A program made the position numbers and the translations under genes. Below are positions 47,134 through 57,986 of a DNA stretch of 64,000 nucleotides, piece after piece. The notes beneath the pieces are model-generated. The model saw only the letters and a list, made by a program, of their open reading frames with translations. It searched no databases and was not told where the DNA came from. Each line of letters starts with the position of its first letter. The first letter of the stretch is position 1. Source of the stretch: Trichomonas vaginalis G3 (taxonomy: Eukaryota; Parabasalia; Trichomonadida; Trichomonadidae); NCBI RefSeq assembly GCF_026262505.1, contig NC_067205.1, forward strand, positions 26,862,556 to 26,926,555, in the 5' to 3' direction.

Positions 47134-48714
47134 AACGAAAGAAGAAAGGGTTATGAATGCGGATGACTTAAATAGGGAACTTGTTAAAAACGGTCTCGGA
47201 ATATATGAAATGCCAGCAGATGAGGTACAAGAAACTCCACAGGAAGAAGTTCAGATACAACCAGACATGGAAGAAATAGTTCAGCAACAACAGCTAGAAG
47301 AGCCTGAAGGAAACAAACAAGTCCCTCCTTTGGAAACTAACTTCACAGAACTAGATGAAGATTTGGAACAGCCGAAAAATCTTGACCCTCAACAAGAGTA
47401 TGCGGAGAATATGGAATCTTTCCAAGAGTCTAAGAAAAATTCGGCTGACATAGTAGAAGAATATCGAAAAATGTTCGCCGACATACAAAAGACTCCAACA
47501 TCAGATGAAAATATTCAGCATAGAATGGAAGAACTGAAAGAAAGTGTACGCAAATACAACAATCCTTTTTACTTACGACCATATAACGTTCAATCTTTGG
47601 CTGAACTCGGTGAAAATAAAAGGTTAAATTTCACCAAAACATATAGAAATGAAACATTGTTTAAAGTTCATTCAGAACCTAACCAATATGGAAACAAACC
47701 TACTTTTGTTTCTGCAGACTATGGAACTACAATGAGATGGGGTCATAAAGCTAATCCGGATAGGTGGTTCATAAACTTACAACCTCAATTCCAAGAAGTT
47801 GTAGACGCAATGGAAGTGAATGGTGAACCAGATATAGCTGGTATTTTCAGCGCGGCTTTAATGCCATTGAAAGATATGAAAGATGCAGATATTTTGAACC
47901 AGTATGAAATGAACATGGCTGATGGAAATATAACACCTGACGTTCTAGAACATTTATCTCAAAGAACTACACAGAACCATAGAGATGGTATATTTGGTGA
48001 AGAGTTTAGAAAGAAAGTTAGGGAGAGAGAAGGAAGAGAACCTATTGTACATGACCTTGCAAACGAAAGTTTGCAAAATGTCATAAAAACTTACTTTGCA
48101 GACAATGAACCGAGAATGGATGAATATTTAAGAAAACTCAAATGGACAGTACCAAATGAAATGTTAGTATTGAAAAACATGTTCCTTGACAAAATAAAAC
48201 CAACTACAGAAATAAATGACGCAAGACTGAAACATTGGGTAAAAGCTTTCCCATTCACAAAAGATATTATTGGTAACATGGAAAGAAAACCAGAATGGCT
48301 ACAAAAACATATATTTGGAAACGAGCTTATTCCATATGGACAAGCTCTGTTTGAAGAGCTTGAACCGGAAACTCAGGAAAGAGTCATGCAAACAATACGC
48401 GAAGACTCAAATACAAACTATGACAAAATCTTCTAGGATATAGGTTACCTGAGATGGGCGACCAGAGCCCAAAGGCAAAAAGGACATGGGAAATTTACAA
48501 CATACTAGGTGAACATGAGGCAAAGATGCAACAACTTGAAGCAGAGGGCAAGTTACCAAAAGCGACACCAAGAAGAAGAGTAGAACAAAGTGAAAATAGT
48601 GAAGAAGTAACTTCATCTAGTGAAAGTAGTGGCAATGAAGGAAAAAGAAGAGTTAAAAACTCAGTCAGGAAGAAAGTAAAGCTTGGTCCGAGTGGGTTCT
48701 ATTATGACACATAA
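47134..48714 (+). pseudogene. element structural-type protein, right part (segment C)
   Basis: Begins inside the gene at the segment junction, so the left part is absent here. It has a Glu/Gln-rich stretch (EEIVQQQQLEEPEGNKQVPP), then the large unidentified domain (PFYLRPYNVQSLAELGENKR, FVSADYGTTMRWGHKANPDR), and ends Ser/Lys-rich with KLGPSGFYYDT. The gene stops about 32 bases before the capsid candidate, suggesting coupled expression. About one break. Confidence 0.6.
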
Positions 48715-48746
48715 ATCCAACTATTCTATATTTTTACCCATATGAA

Positions 48747-50360
48747 ATGTACGCCGCTCAGAATATAACGCCAACAGTTTTGGATGCCATGAACGGAAAT
48801 GTTTCCGAATGGTATAACGAATGCGACAATGCCATTAGAAGGTCAGAAATAGTTCCTGGAACTTACGAATATACAACTGCTGTTTCTTATGGAAACGTAG
48901 GTGAGTTTGGAGAAGGTTTTCAACAACAGTAGATATTGCTTGCGACAGGTTTCATATTATTTCTATTGACAACTCATTCTTATACGTGGAACAAGACATT
49001 GAAATAAAAACCTTCTGCCAAGTTGTCTGACAAGAAAGGTTGCAATGGAATTTTCTATGTCGGATACCAATATGCTCCAGAAGTTTTCATGGGATATAAG
49101 ATATATTCTAACTCTGACTTAGTTCAAACAGTAACATGGGCAAACTATGAATGGTTCGCTTTGAGAAACTCAGTACAACCACAAGCTAGAGAACAAACAG
49201 ACCAGTATGCAAATATTGAGAAAATAAGAAGACTTGACCCTAACGTTCCAGGAGTTTATGTTAACCTTTCTGGTTCAGATGGAACTGCTGCCACTAAAGT
49301 AAAACTGAAACTTAGAGTTCCTTTGTCATCTTTCCTCATCTTCAGGTTTTTAAGATACTTGCCAAACTGGGCAGGAAAAATTTCTATCGAACTTACTCCA
49401 AGCAAAAATAACTTAGTCATTGCACCAACACAAGACCCATTCACTATTACAGACGTAAAGGGAACAAATAAAACGTCATTCGCCGAATTTTGCAAAGACA
49501 AAGTTGACTTAGACTTTGGTTTCTCAAACTTCAACAATGAAGTAAACTATTATTTCAATGCTGCTGGAGATGCTTGGGACCCAGTTAAGTTCACATGCGA
49601 AAAATTTGAATGCAAGAGAATAGAAAGCAGACTTGCAGTCTATATGTTGGACCCAGATATTTCAAATGCTTTAGCTGCCAAATATATTGCAGTTCCACTT
49701 ATGTTCCCTATACACCAAATATCTGTCAAAGACTTTGCAGGTGAAGTTGGAAAACCAAAATCCAGGAGCCGCAGGTGCAAGAACAGATATTGCTTTAACA
49801 ACTGCAATGAAACATGCAGATACTATGTTTGTACTGTTCAGACGAACTATAAATGACTATTCTTGTTTCTACAACCCCGGTATTAAATATCATATAAACA
49901 TAGATGGCAAATATTATCCAAGAGAAGAATATTCTACAGTTGAGGATATGAGGTCATACAACTTGACATTAGATGCTATGAACTTTAACAACAACTTCAC
50001 AACAACCATTAACCCTGAAATGCAAAGTTCTATTATGCCATATGTGAAAGTATGGACTCATACAGGAGGTCAAAAAACTCAATATACAAATGGAGACCGT
50101 TCAAACTTTTGGCTTGGCATTCCATTTGCTGACTCAGAAGACTTTATGGGTGGTATTTCAACTGTTGGTACTGTACAAATACAATATACTGGTGACAGAG
50201 ACGGTCCAGATGAATTGAAAGCAAGAAGAAGTTTACAAAACCAATAGCACTTTTCACGGAAGATGCTCTTTTGAAGATTCGTTCGATGAAACCTGCTGGG
50301 GCTCCTCAGATTGGCATAACGACAGCATCCATCGAGCAGATTTTGGCAGCAGGTCAGTAA
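48747..50360 (+). pseudogene. candidate double-jelly-roll major capsid protein, segment C
   Basis: Starts MYAAQNITPTVLDAMNGNVS; the span equals about 537 codons, the usual length of Polinton and PLV major capsid proteins. It is beta-rich, with aromatic-rich strands (YQYAPEVFMGYKIYSNSDLV) and loops rich in Asn, Thr and Gly. The C-terminal stretch ends near IEQILAAGQ. No catalytic motif is present. The call rests on length, composition and module context, and a structure prediction would test it. A few breaks. Confidence 0.6.
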
Positions 50361-50466
50361 GTTGTTCTTGAACTGACTTCTCTCCGTCAAATATTGACAG
50401 TACGCCAGTTTTGACATTAATATTGTATTATAAACTTACCTTTAGAAATATCTGTAAGTTTTGAAG

Positions 50467-50673
50467 TTATATTTTGTCTGCTTCAAGAACTTTCACCATT
50501 TCAGTTATACCAACTTTCTTTGCTTTATGAAAAATATTTGGTTCAGCAAAGACTGCTATTCTATAACATTTACCATTGTTTGTATAAAGAACTATTCTGT
50601 CAATGTATTTGTATTGTTTGTGTGTGTAAACTTTGTTCTGCTTCAATTCGAAGAGATACTCGAATACGTCCAT
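50467..50673 (-). CDS. element small minus-strand protein (segment C)
   Basis: 68 residues and looks whole: MDVFEYLFELKQNKVYTHKQ, then a strand-rich part (IDRIVLYTNNGKCYRIAVFA) and a helical end. It is kept in the same position and orientation in segment A. Only about 18 bases separate its start from that of the divergent plus-strand gene, so a single bidirectional promoter probably serves both. Function unknown. Confidence 0.6.
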   Translation of the reverse strand: MDVFEYLFELKQNKVYTHKQYKYIDRIVLYTNNGKCYRIAVFAEPNIFHKAKKVGITEMVKVLEADKI

Positions 50674-50691
50674 CTTTTTATTCTAAGTAAA

Positions 50692-51275
50692 ATGTCATTT
50701 CCGAAAAATAGAAGCGTAAGTGTTTCAAAAGGTTTAATGGCGGTGGCAGATGTGAAGTTAAATTCACCAACTCAAACAAACAGTCAAAGTGTTATTGTCA
50801 ATGTCAAAGACAGAGATGTTGAAGTGGGGAAACCATACGAGGACGAAGATGGTATAACAATTGTTCCTGTAAAAGAACAACCAACATATCCTGAAGTTAG
50901 CAGAGACTTAAGTTCTGTTGCAGATATTCGAAACGACTACCAACAACTGAAAGACAAACTTCAAACTCAGGAGAAGATTTGTCAAGCTTTAAGTATAATG
51001 TTAAACTTGGTCGAACACAACCCTGTAAAAGTGAACTCATATGTTCATTGCACCTCATGAAGTTTTGAAAAGAACTATTGAAACTTTTGACAGAGGCAGA
51101 CGATATAAACATCAAAGAAATAGAACCCGACATTAGTTGCTGTGGTGTTTCATATAATGTCATTGACAAGATATACGTTATGAAAGGAGGTGAAACGTTG
51201 AACTTAAAGTATAGTTTCCCAGACGTCATAAAAATATTTGACGACCACAACATTTCATTAAAATTTATTTGCTAA
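50692..51275 (+). pseudogene. element unknown protein (segment C)
   Basis: Starts MSFPKNRSVSVSKGLMAVAD; domains as described for 28279-28861. The N-terminal Ser/Val repeats, helical middle and compact C-terminal domain suggest a virion-associated or assembly factor, but there is no family match that I can name. About one break. Confidence 0.5.
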
Positions 51276-51281
51276 GTAAAA

Positions 51282-51512
51282 ATGTCAAAACTTCTTGAAA
51301 GATGTTTGAAGAAAAATAATATAGACTTTATTTCATGTAAAGGACTTTACACACTTTTGAACGATATGAAAGACCCTGTTTTGTTTGTTCGTGTAGACAA
51401 AGGAAAGTTCTATGTCTTTACAAAATATTTGAACTTCTTAGACAGAGAACTTCAAGAAACGCCATGTGAAAGTTTAGATGAAGTTCTTCTCCACTTTCAG
51501 AAAAACTTTTAA
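51282..51512 (+). CDS. element small protein, 76 residues (segment C)
   Basis: Looks whole. MSKLLERCLKKNNIDFISCK is followed by a strand pair (VLFVRVDKGKFYVFTKYL) and an acidic end. It lies between the unknown protein and the penton candidate with intergenic gaps of only 6 and 11 bases, a packed viral-type arrangement. Function unknown. Confidence 0.55.
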   Translation: MSKLLERCLKKNNIDFISCKGLYTLLNDMKDPVLFVRVDKGKFYVFTKYLNFLDRELQETPCESLDEVLLHFQKNF

Positions 51513-51523
51513 ATATATATAAA

Positions 51524-52330
51524 TGGCAGAAGATATAATGGTTATACTATTACGACTAAAAACCCTGAGTCATATAATTCTATAACAACAAACTTACAAA
51601 GTCCTCAAGGACGATATTGTAAACTAACCTTAAACACAATGACGACTAAAGCCTGTTTTGCTCTTTTGACACCAGAAGACTTTATTGTTGTGAATGGTAA
51701 AAATACTCCTTTGAAGATACTTACTCAGATATACCACCAACAGAGGTTTTTGTTGACTTATTTAATACTTTAAGTAACGGGTGTAACATGTGCTGCAACT
51801 AGAGCAGGTTTCATTATGTTTGGATGTCCGACTGAGTTTACTATAAACGATATGAGCTATAATACAAAACTTATTTCTGGTTTTTACTACCAACAGTTTC
51901 CTATAACAGGAAAAGGTGTCATACAAGGAATGTCTATTCCATTGACATTAAGCACACCAATCTTATATATTGTTTCAAACTTAGGTTCAAAGTGTTATTC
52001 GAATGTCGACAGAAACTATTATGACCAAAAGATACTTATGCGTATATAAACAATACTTTCTCTGCTGGTTTGCCTATTGTTCATTCGAATGCAGAATTTT
52101 CAACCTTAGTGAACTCAAACACTTTGGCAAGTATAACGTTGACATTAGTTGACGCAAACTTTGTTCCTGTAAAACTTTTATGTCCTATGTATTGTCAATG
52201 ACGGCAGAAAGTTTCGAATTGGAAGATGCAACTGGTGAAAGTATTGTATTACAAGAACAACTTCAACAACAAATTAGCTCAAGAACAACAAATCCAACAC
52301 AAATGCACAACAAAGTCAAGAATAAAAAAA
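51524..52330 (+). pseudogene. candidate minor capsid (penton) protein, segment C
   Basis: Counterpart of 29109-29931 with the same beta-rich core and Gln-rich tail. It is preceded by the AT-only phrase AAATATATATAAATG. A few breaks. Confidence 0.5.
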
Positions 52331-52354
52331 ATATTTTTTTTTATTTTTATAAAA

Positions 52355-53588
52355 ATGTACAGAATAGATGTTTCAGATTTTTATGACTTCCAAGCATTCA
52401 GAAATATGTGTCCATTTCGAGACTATAACAAAGCAGTCGAGAATTTGAAACGTTTAGTCATTTATGTCGACTCTGCCCAGAATGTTATGTTATGAAAGAA
52501 TGGGATGTAGTCTTTAACAAACCAAGAGCAACAATAGTTCAGAACAAGAATGTAGACAGAAACTTAAGAAAATAAAAGTTGTACAAGTTGGCATGAAGAT
52601 GTTAGATGCTTGGGATATCTTATTGTCAAAGTTAGAAGATTTTTCAGTTCGAGGTATAAAAGTTCTATACACCTTCTCCAAACTTCTATTCTATCTTCAC
52701 TGGATATAAATACGAACAAGTAGAATGGAAAGAAAATATTATAGAAGCTTGGTTAGACCATGTCAAAGAAATTTATATGCAATGGAAACGAAAGAGTCTA
52801 TGAGTAATATCTTATGTTGTTTGCAAACATCTTACAACATCCAAGTGCTAAAAATGAAACTGCTCTCATTATAATTGGAAAACAAGGAACTGGTAAGAAC
52901 ACATTCTTTACAGATATTTTGTGCAAACTGTTAGAAGGTTATTCGAACCCGAATATGACAAACTTAGAAAACATCTGTGGCAAGTTTAACTCCTCAATAG
53001 AGAATATGAAACTTATAGTTTGCAATGAACTTCAAAGTATAGATACAACAAAGTTTTGAACTCAGATGCTTTGAAGAGTCTTATAACAGACAAAGTTGGA
53101 GTTGTTGAAAGAAAATATAAAGACCAAAGAGTTTGTGAAAATGTTGCAAACTTCATTATGGTTTCAAACAATGCTGTTCCGATGAAATTAGAAAGTTCTG
53201 ACAGAAGATATGTAGTTGTCAGAACGTCAGATTCTCATATGCAAGATACAGAATTTTTGACGACTTAGCAGAAACTTTGACATCTGACTTTTACAACCAC
53301 TTGTTCTCATATTTTATGACATTAGATATTTCTAAGTTCAATCCAAGACAAATTCCACATACCGAAGAGAGACAAACATTGTTAGAAGCAAACAAGAGTG
53401 TATATGAACTGTTCATAGATGAAACTGACTTTGTGTCATTAGATGAAAGGTCATTGTACGATTCGTATAAACAATATTGTCAAGAATATGGTTATATGAC
53501 AGCGTCTAAACGTACATTCTTGGCAAATGTCAAAAGTCTTTTAGACGTACAGAATGGTGTATATACAAAGAAAAATTTTTATGAGTAA
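52355..53588 (+). pseudogene. D5-like SF3 primase-helicase, segment C
   Basis: Counterpart of 29934-31169, with the Walker A loop GKQGTGKN, Walker B-like VCNELQS and sensor motif IMVSNNAVP all readable. It is preceded by an A-run and T-run (AAAAATATTTTTTTT type) before the ATG, as are other element genes. A few breaks. Confidence 0.8.
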
Positions 53589-53625
53589 ATTTAAAAAAAA
53601 AATATTTTTTTATCCGATAGAAAAG

Positions 53626-54045
53626 ATGACGAAATTCATCTCAGTAAACAAGTACATGTCAGGACTTTAAAGAAGAACTAGACCCATTCACATATTTGAA
53701 TGTTTACTTCTACCATTTTGAAAAGTCTTCATTCAGCAAAGTTTGGAACATCGAACCAGTTAAGTTTGCTATTGTGACTAAAAAATGGTGCGAAATTTGA
53801 AGACTTAGACATAGAAGGTTTGTTAGCAGTCAAAGAAAGTTTTGACAGAAGGTTTTCAAACCTTAAAGAAGGCAAAGCATACAAACTTGTTATATACCTT
53901 ATGAACCAAAGAAAGCAGACGACTATGAATATTATGAGTCTAAGATAGTTGAAGTTCAAGGTAAATTGGGTAAAAAGATTTAGAGTCTAAGCCAGTGTTT
54001 GCTCCTAAGAGGAGAGAACATTGACATTGACCAGAAATGTTCTAA
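53626..54045 (+). pseudogene. element small protein (segment C)
   Basis: Counterpart of 31207-31627, starting MTKFISVNKYMSGL. It ends tail-to-tail with, and overlapping, the minus-strand Lys-rich gene. A few breaks. Confidence 0.45.
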
Positions 54046-54513
54046 AAATAAAATTTTATTTTTACATGTCAAATTTCTTTTTCTCTGGAACTGGTTCAGG
54101 TTCTTTCTCTCTTCTTCTACTTTCTTTTCTTTCTTTTCTCTCTTCTTCTTTTCTGGTGGAGTTATGTCAAATTTGGCGCAACCATATTTATGTAAAAGTT
54201 CTTTGTCCTTTAATAGCTCTTCTATTCTGTTTTCTATTTCATCTTCAAGAACAGCGCATGTGTCTTCTTTGCATTCTAAGAACTTTTGTTGGACTTCATC
54301 TTTCCAATCGGCGTCATCTCTGTCAACAAGTCTGTCATTGACAAATTTTAAGACTGCTCTGCTTAATGTTTTATGGTTCTTGTCATATTCCCAGAAACAG
54401 AACTTTAGAACAAATTCACCTTTCTTGTTTACACTATGTAAGATTTTATGGTCGACAGATGTTTTGCTGTCAAAAAGTTTGTCTCGAATATAGATAGCGA
54501 AATCGCTAGACAT
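53980..54513 (-). CDS. element minus-strand protein with Lys/Glu-rich tail (segment C)
   Basis: An open frame of 177 residues, starting MSSDFAIYIRDKLFDSKTSV. A compact N-terminal domain of about 90 residues (SVNKKGEFVLKFCFWEYDKN) is followed by a Glu-rich helix (LEDEIENRIEELLKDKELLH) and a Lys/Glu tail. The last part lies antisense to the neighbouring gene's end, so the true stop may be earlier in other copies. Divergent from the ATPase gene with a gap of about 34 bases. Unknown function. Confidence 0.5.
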   Translation of the reverse strand: MSSDFAIYIRDKLFDSKTSVDHKILHSVNKKGEFVLKFCFWEYDKNHKTLSRAVLKFVNDRLVDRDDADWKDEVQQKFLECKEDTCAVLEDEIENRIEELLKDKELLHKYGCAKFDITPPEKKKREKKEKKVEEERKNLNQFQRKRNLTCKNKILFLEHFWSMSMFSPLRSKHWLRL

Positions 54514-54547
54514 TTTCTAAAAGATAAAAATTTTAATTTTCTAAAAT

Positions 54548-55425
54548 ATGTTAGAAAAAAAGTTTGCTGACATTGACAAGAAATTTGAGAATGTTTTAAA
54601 ACAAGAACAAGAGGAAGTTAGAAATGCTCAGATAAAGCCTATACATGACAAGTTCTTATTTGCTCAGAATGGTATAACAGGTCTAATTGCACCACACCTG
54701 GGTCGGGTAAGACTTTCACTTATCTTAAAATGGCTGCACAACAACAAGAACTAGATGAGAAGAACCCATTCTATGAGTTAGTTGTTATTTGTAGTACTTC
54801 TGGTCAATTTGACCAAACCGTCAATTCGTTCAAAGATATTATAAAGAAGTCTAAGTTAGTATGTATAAAGGATACTGAGTTGTTAGATTGGATAAAGAAG
54901 TACCAAAGAAGGGTTTTGAAGTACAATGCTATAAATGAGTATATAAATTCGAAGTTTAAAGACCCAAATGAGGAAATGCAGAGAATATTAGAGAAGAAAC
55001 ACTTCAGAAACAAACAGAAAGAGATAGAATACATTTCGAAGAAATTGCAATCTTACGATTGGAAGACATACCCTCATAGGTGTCTTCTTATCTTAGATGA
55101 TTTCGCCTCTCATCCTTTGTTAAAGAATAGAGAACAAGATATGTGTCGAATTCTTAAGAAGCTCAGACACTTTAACATCTCAGTTGTCATTTGTGTACAG
55201 ACAGCAAAGAGTTTAAGTAAGGATGTTAAAAGAATACTTACTGACATTATACTTTTCCCTGGATTGTCCGAAGACGATTTCATGGAACTTATGAAAGAGT
55301 CCATGGCAGGTAAGTTTGACAGACATGAACTATGGGAGAAGTACAAAGTCATACAAGACCCTCATACTTCTTTCAGAATTCATATCTACGCAAACAAAGT
55401 TCAAATTGTAAAAAGTCAAGCTTGA
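54548..55425 (+). pseudogene. FtsK/HerA-type genome-packaging ATPase, segment C
   Basis: Counterpart of 32133-33006. It starts MLEKKFADIDKKFENVLKQE, has the P-loop region at about 54,685-54,715, and a long uninterrupted stretch carrying Walker B (RCLLILDDFASHP) and VVICVQTAKSLSKD. The enzyme would drive genome packaging into the capsid. About one break. Confidence 0.8.
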
Positions 55426-55444
55426 AAAATGTAAGTGTTTAGTC

Positions 55445-55522
55445 TTAGTAAGTCTGTTGTGGTGCTGGGGCTGTCGGTTCTTCTGGCTTTGGAAGGCATT
55501 CAGGAAGAGGAACGTCAGTCAT
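55445..55522 (-). CDS. short Pro-rich ORF, MTDVPLPE type (segment C)
   Basis: 25 residues, MTDVPLPECLPKPEEPTAPA and on. It reads away from the GTCGGAAGG array and is paralogous at its N-terminus to the protein at 60289-60609. Together with the plus-strand MPEGFDEAIYLIE ORF it makes a divergent pair around the array. Confidence 0.4.
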   Translation of the reverse strand: MTDVPLPECLPKPEEPTAPAPQQTY

Positions 55523-55533
55523 CCGTTTGTGTC

Positions 55534-55815
55534 CTGTCGGAAGGAAAAATTTTTCCTGTCGGAAGGAAGAACTTTTTCTGTCGGAAGGAAAAACTTTTTC
55601 TGTCGGAAGGAAAAACTTTTTCTGAAGTTCGACCAAAAAGTTCTCAATTTTCGAAAATTTGAATGGTTTACGGACGGACAACTGGAAAAATTTTTCCTGT
55701 CGGATGGAAAAATTTTTCCTGTCGGAAGGAAAATTTTTTCCTGTCGGATGGAAGAGTTCTTCCTGTCGGAATGAAAATTTTTTCCTGTCGGAAGGAAAAA
55801 TTTTTCCTGTCGGAT
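55534..55815. repeat. GTCGGAAGG-type tandem array (segment C)
   Basis: Ten near-copies of a unit based on TTTTTCCTGTCGGAAGGAAA, in blocks of about four and six around a unique spacer (about 55,625-55,690). Spacing is about 28 bases. It lies between two divergent short ORFs; an equivalent module recurs at 60,600-61,975, split by a transposon. Confidence 0.9.
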
Positions 55816-55828
55816 GGAAGGACTCGGA

Positions 55829-55963
55829 ATGCCAGAAGGATTTGACGAGGCAATTTACCTAATTGAGCTACTTGAGCCATCTGAAGTCAAGCGTAAAAAT
55901 AAAGAGTGCAATTTACTCTACTTGTTTGAAGTTGTCAAAATACTCTGTTATTTTTTCCTTTAA
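55829..55963 (+). CDS. short ORF of the DEAIYLIE family (44 codons)
   Basis: Starts MPEGFDEAIYLIELLEPSEV; its first 13 residues equal those of the ORF at 61972-62331. After that it diverges and reads antisense into the end of the minus-strand KilA-N-like gene. It looks like a duplicated gene start with a foreign continuation. Confidence 0.45.
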   Translation: MPEGFDEAIYLIELLEPSEVKRKNKECNLLYLFEVVKILCYFFL

Positions 55964-56878
55964 CAATGGCAAATCTTCTTTGAAGGTAAGTATTGTACAA
56001 CCTTTCATATCATAGTGTGTTTGAGGTAACGTATCTTGAACTATTTGTTTCACATCTTCATTTGGGGTCATTGAAATCGGTAAGTTTTCGCGATAGAACC
56101 AATTTCTGTCAGATTTGTAAATCTTAGCAAGGTCGTAAAAGCTTTTGTTGTTTCTTCTGACTAAATGCAACATAACCATATCTTTATCTTCTTCATTTTC
56201 CATCTCTTCAGTATAAATCATATACTTATAGTTCTTTTCCTTACCTTTTGGTACCGAACGTGGTATTCTTTTCTGAATGCTTTTGTCTTTTGCTTCAAGC
56301 TTGTTTTCCATCTCTTCACGTTCTTGTCTATGAATTTCGTCAAGAAGTCTGTAAATATACCAAGCATAACGAGGCGAAGCCCACATTGCAACAGCATTTA
56401 CAAGAAGTCTATGTACATAATATCCTCTCAAACCGTTTGGCAATTTTTCACGATTTTCATAGAGTTTTGGCGACTGGGGTTTTTTACTTACTCGCTGTTC
56501 TTCACTGTTTTCATAGAGTTTTGGCGACTGCGGTTTTTTACTTACTCGCTGTTCTTCACAATTTTCATAGAGTTTTGGCGACTGCGGTTTTTTACTTACT
56601 CGCTGTTCTTCACTGTTTTCAGAAAAAAGTATGTCTCGCTGTGCTTCGCTCAAAAGTTCTTGTGTGCTTTGGTTCCTAAACCAGTCTTGTGGTTTCTTAG
56701 TATCTGGAGCAAAACATGCTGTCAAAATACTTTGCATTTGGTACATGTCATCTTTGACTGAACGAATGAGACGGAGTTGTTTGTTAAACTGTATGTACTC
56801 ATATTCTTCATTTATAGCTTCATGGACTATAACTGTTGTTGTGTTCTCTGTTGTTGACATATCTGTCTTTACATACAA
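55913..56878 (-). CDS. KilA-N/MSV199-like DNA-binding protein with internal 18-residue repeats
   Basis: A 321-residue frame that looks whole. The N-terminal part, about 1-85, is helical (YEYIQFNKQLRLIRSVKDDM). Residues about 87-142 are three tandem copies of an 18-residue unit (SEEQRVSKKPQSPKLYEN), near identical at DNA level, a likely flexible linker. Residues about 150-180 (YYVHRLLVNAVAMWASPRYA, then WYIYRLL) match the core of MSV199/KilA-N-type domains of large DNA viruses. A Glu/Lys helix and a DUF3627-like C-terminal region with IPRSVPKGKEKNYKYMI follow. Such proteins bind DNA and may regulate viral genes. Its promoter shares the AACTAACTTTATTTTTT cassette. Domain calls are by eye. Confidence 0.65.
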   Translation of the reverse strand: MYVKTDMSTTENTTTVIVHEAINEEYEYIQFNKQLRLIRSVKDDMYQMQSILTACFAPDTKKPQDWFRNQSTQELLSEAQRDILFSENSEEQRVSKKPQSPKLYENCEEQRVSKKPQSPKLYENSEEQRVSKKPQSPKLYENREKLPNGLRGYYVHRLLVNAVAMWASPRYAWYIYRLLDEIHRQEREEMENKLEAKDKSIQKRIPRSVPKGKEKNYKYMIYTEEMENEEDKDMVMLHLVRRNNKSFYDLAKIYKSDRNWFYRENLPISMTPNEDVKQIVQDTLPQTHYDMKGCTILTFKEDLPLLKEKITEYFDNFKQVE

Positions 56879-56978
56879 AATAAAAAAATATTTTATAAAA
56901 AACTAACTTTATTTTTTTTAAGTTTGGTCATCCTTCACGGTATGACAAATATACTATATTTTACTTAAAAATATGCAA

Positions 56979-57055
56979 GCGGCTTATAGCTCAGTGGTAT
57001 GGGCTACCTCGTTAAAGGCGTCGAAGACCTCGGTTCAAATCCTGATTCGCGCAGG
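56979..57055 (+). other. tRNA-like sequence with Pol III box A, box B and T-run
   Basis: GCGGCTTATAGCTCAGTGG begins it. TAGCTCAGTGG at 56987-56997 is a perfect box A, GGTTCAAATCC at 57032-57042 is a good box B, and TTTTTT at 57056-57061 is a Pol III terminator. The D-arm stem GCTC/GGGC closes. The acceptor, anticodon and T stems do not pair well, and no anticodon can be assigned, so it is not called a functional tRNA. It is kept in all three segments. Confidence 0.5.
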
Positions 57056-57171
57056 TTTTTTCCCTTTTATGCAGTGAAATTTCATGTACATAGGTTACTT
57101 TGGTGTTAGACCCTAGTGAAGAAAATAGAACGATATAAGTTTACATTTGTAAAGTTGGACGATAAAAATCT

Positions 57172-57410
57172 CTGCTACTGTCAGTAAAAGTACTGCTACT
57201 GTCAGTAAAAGTACTGCTACTGTCAGTAAAAGTACTGCTAATGTCAGTAAAAAGGAAAATTTGAGAGGGTTTTCGACGATAAAGTACTGCTACTGTCAGT
57301 AAAAATCTCTGCTACTGTCAGTAAAAGTACTGCTACTGTCAGTAAAAGTACTGCTACTGTCAGTAAAAATACTGCTACTGTCAGTAAAAGTACTGCTAAT
57401 GTCAGTAGCA
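57172..57410. repeat. 21-bp tandem array, TACTGCTACTGTCAGTAAAAG type
   Basis: About ten copies in two blocks (four and six) separated by a unique GGAAAATTTGAGAGGG-containing spacer. Each unit carries ACTG and CAGT in inverted order. The last unit runs straight into the ATG of a short ORF. Confidence 0.9.
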
Positions 57411-57518
57411 ATGGTCGAAGTCGAACCTACCGACGAGGCAATTTACCTAATTGAAATTAACGAGCTTGTTAAAGACTTCCTCAGGCAGAATGTAAAAGGC
57501 AAGCTTGTTAACGGTTAG
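57411..57518 (+). CDS. short ORF of the DEAIYLIE family (35 codons)
   Basis: MVEVEPTDEAIYLIEINELV continues with a basic end (KGKLVNG). It shares the DEAIYLIEIN core and following VKD.LR with the ORF at 61972-62331 but has a different upstream array. The start is set by the ATG directly after the 21-bp array. Unknown function. Confidence 0.5.
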   Translation: MVEVEPTDEAIYLIEINELVKDFLRQNVKGKLVNG

Positions 57519-57986
57519 AAACCGTATAGAACCTTCATTTTTTTCCTCAAAAATAATGTTTATGTTAGAATATTAGAAAATAACATTTTTTCTAACATAA
57601 GCGTTTTACATGGTAAACGTTATTTTTGGAATTTTGTGAAAACTCAACGGTTTGACACATGCCATATGCCATTTTACTCAGAATTTTGTGCTGAATTCAG
57701 CAAAAATATATTTTAGGTGAAGAGGTGAGATCTCACCCGTTTTCTCACCTCTTTTCTAACATGGTCTAAAACACACAAAACTCATGAATTTTCGTGAATT
57801 TCCTTAAGATAGAAAAAATATATTTTATGTTAGCATGTTAGATCTAACACGTTTTCTAACCTGTTTTCTAACATGGTCTAAAACACACAAAACTCATGAA
57901 ATTTGTGCTGAATTCAGTAAAAATAATGTTTAGGTGAAGAGGTGAGATCTCACCCGTTTTTTCACCTGTTTTTTCACCTCTTTTTT
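57519..57986. promoter_or_regulatory. palindrome-rich intergenic region
   Basis: Contains perfect palindromes GGTGAGATCTCACC at 57724-57737 and 57941-57954 and GTTAGATCTAAC at 57837-57848, each with flanking half-sites spaced 12 bases. It also contains a hairpin around GCGTTTTACATGGTAAACG near 57,602. No gene. Confidence 0.75.

Noticed and set aside
56979-57055. Calling a functional tRNA gene
   Set aside because: Box A and box B are good, but acceptor, anticodon and T stems do not pair and no anticodon can be assigned.
57172-57410. CRISPR-like or satellite array in the 21-bp repeats
   Set aside because: There are no spacers and only about ten units; treated as a local tandem array before a short ORF.
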